Shown here piece by piece: positions 13,991-14,273 of a DNA stretch of 14,273 nt (positions are counted from its first letter, which is position 1; each line of letters starts with the position of its first letter). The translations under genes were made by a program, and so were the position numbers. Origin of the DNA: JBHICC01 sp046759385 (GTDB taxonomy: Bacteria; Pseudomonadota; Gammaproteobacteria; Acidiferrobacterales; SPGG2); assembly GCA_046759385.1 (NCBI GenBank), contig JBHICC010000057.1, positions 1-14,273 of the forward strand, read 5' to 3'. The notes under the pieces were generated by a model. It worked only from the letters and a program-made list of their open reading frames with translations. It ran no database searches and was not told the origin of the DNA.

Positions 13991-14273
13991 ATGTCTGTTC
14001 TACAAAGCATCTTCGGTTTCGTGGTCCTCGGCGCGATCGCTTGGGCCTGCTGTCGGGATCGCCGTCGAATTCCTTGGAAGACAGTGATTGCCGGGGCTGT
14101 GCTGCAAATCGCGCTGGCAGCCGTATTGCTCAAGGTACCGCTGTTTCGGCAGCTGTTCCTCGCCCTAAACGACATGTTGCTGTCGCTCGAGCAAGCTACC
14201 AAAGCGGGCACGTCCTTTGTCTTTGGGTATCTCGGTGGCGGTTCACTTCCGTTCGAGGAATCCTACGCGGGCG
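13991..14273 (+). CDS. CNT/NupC-family nucleoside transporter, partial (C-terminus beyond right edge)
   Basis: The first 94 residues of a concentrative nucleoside transporter. Seen: an initial membrane helix (LQSIFGFVVLGAIAWACC), basic RDRRRIPWKTV, a second helix (AGAVLQIALAAVLLKVPLF), then LNDMLLSLEQATKAGTSFVF and GYLGGGSLPFEE. The last matches the conserved GYLGGG-PFEE segment near the N-terminus of bacterial CNT proteins. Known for the family: inner-membrane symporters that import nucleosides using a proton or sodium gradient. Ion and substrate preference lie in later parts of the protein, not visible here. The ATG at 13991 follows a weak TAGAGAA ribosome binding site. It is divergent from the thioredoxin-like gene. 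The rest of the protein is outside the window. Confidence 0.9.
   Translation, partial: MSVLQSIFGFVVLGAIAWACCRDRRRIPWKTVIAGAVLQIALAAVLLKVPLFRQLFLALNDMLLSLEQATKAGTSFVFGYLGGGSLPFEESYAG

Overview
The window looks like a stretch of ordinary chromosome from a moderately GC-rich Gram-negative bacterium, most likely a pseudomonad-type Proteobacterium (Gammaproteobacteria is my guess). The support is a SirB1/UPF0162 protein, BamB-like and P460-type exported proteins with Gram-negative signal peptides, a lipoprotein, and short intergenic gaps with frequent ATGA-type couplings. No rRNA, tRNA, CRISPR array, integrase or complete insertion sequence is visible. The lineage call is inference from gene content only.

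Left part (1-5.7 kb): a minus-strand pair encodes an alkyltransferase-like (ATL) DNA-lesion sensor and a LigB/DODA-type extradiol dioxygenase, the latter cut by the window edge. Divergent from these is a SLOG-fold 'molybdenum carrier'-like protein, whose 3' end overlaps a convergent LEA14-like lipoprotein gene. Divergent from the lipoprotein is a two-gene plus-strand unit: a gamma-glutamyltransferase without signal peptide and a membrane-anchored alpha/beta hydrolase. The hydrolase gene runs tail-to-tail, with about 106 bp of overlap, into a minus-strand unit. That unit encodes a 75-aa unknown protein, a 163-aa unknown protein and a stand-alone formyltransferase-fold protein that resembles the hydrolase domain of 10-formyl-THF dehydrogenase more than Fmt.

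Middle part (6.4-11 kb): after a gene-poor, palindrome-bearing gap of about 450 bp, minus-strand genes encode a SirB1-family protein and a TM0106-type RecB/Cas4-like nuclease fused to an RNase H-like domain. Divergent from the nuclease is a tight plus-strand pair of exported proteins: a PQQ-type beta-propeller and a haem-binding cytochrome P460-family protein.

Right part (11-14.3 kb): a minus-strand pair encodes a TPMT-family methyltransferase and a type I phosphodiesterase/nucleotide pyrophosphatase-like protein. Upstream is a 34-codon single-span membrane protein gene with a strong Shine-Dalgarno and its own hairpin terminator. Next comes a gap of about 420 bp, then an exported thioredoxin-like protein (minus) and the start of a CNT/NupC-type nucleoside transporter (plus, cut by the right edge).

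I do not see an obviously new multigene defence or biosynthetic system. The items I would look at first are the 34-aa membrane peptide, the propeller/P460 pair, the ATGA-coupled unknown gene pair beside the formyl-THF-type enzyme, and the gene-poor gap at 6.4-6.85 kb.
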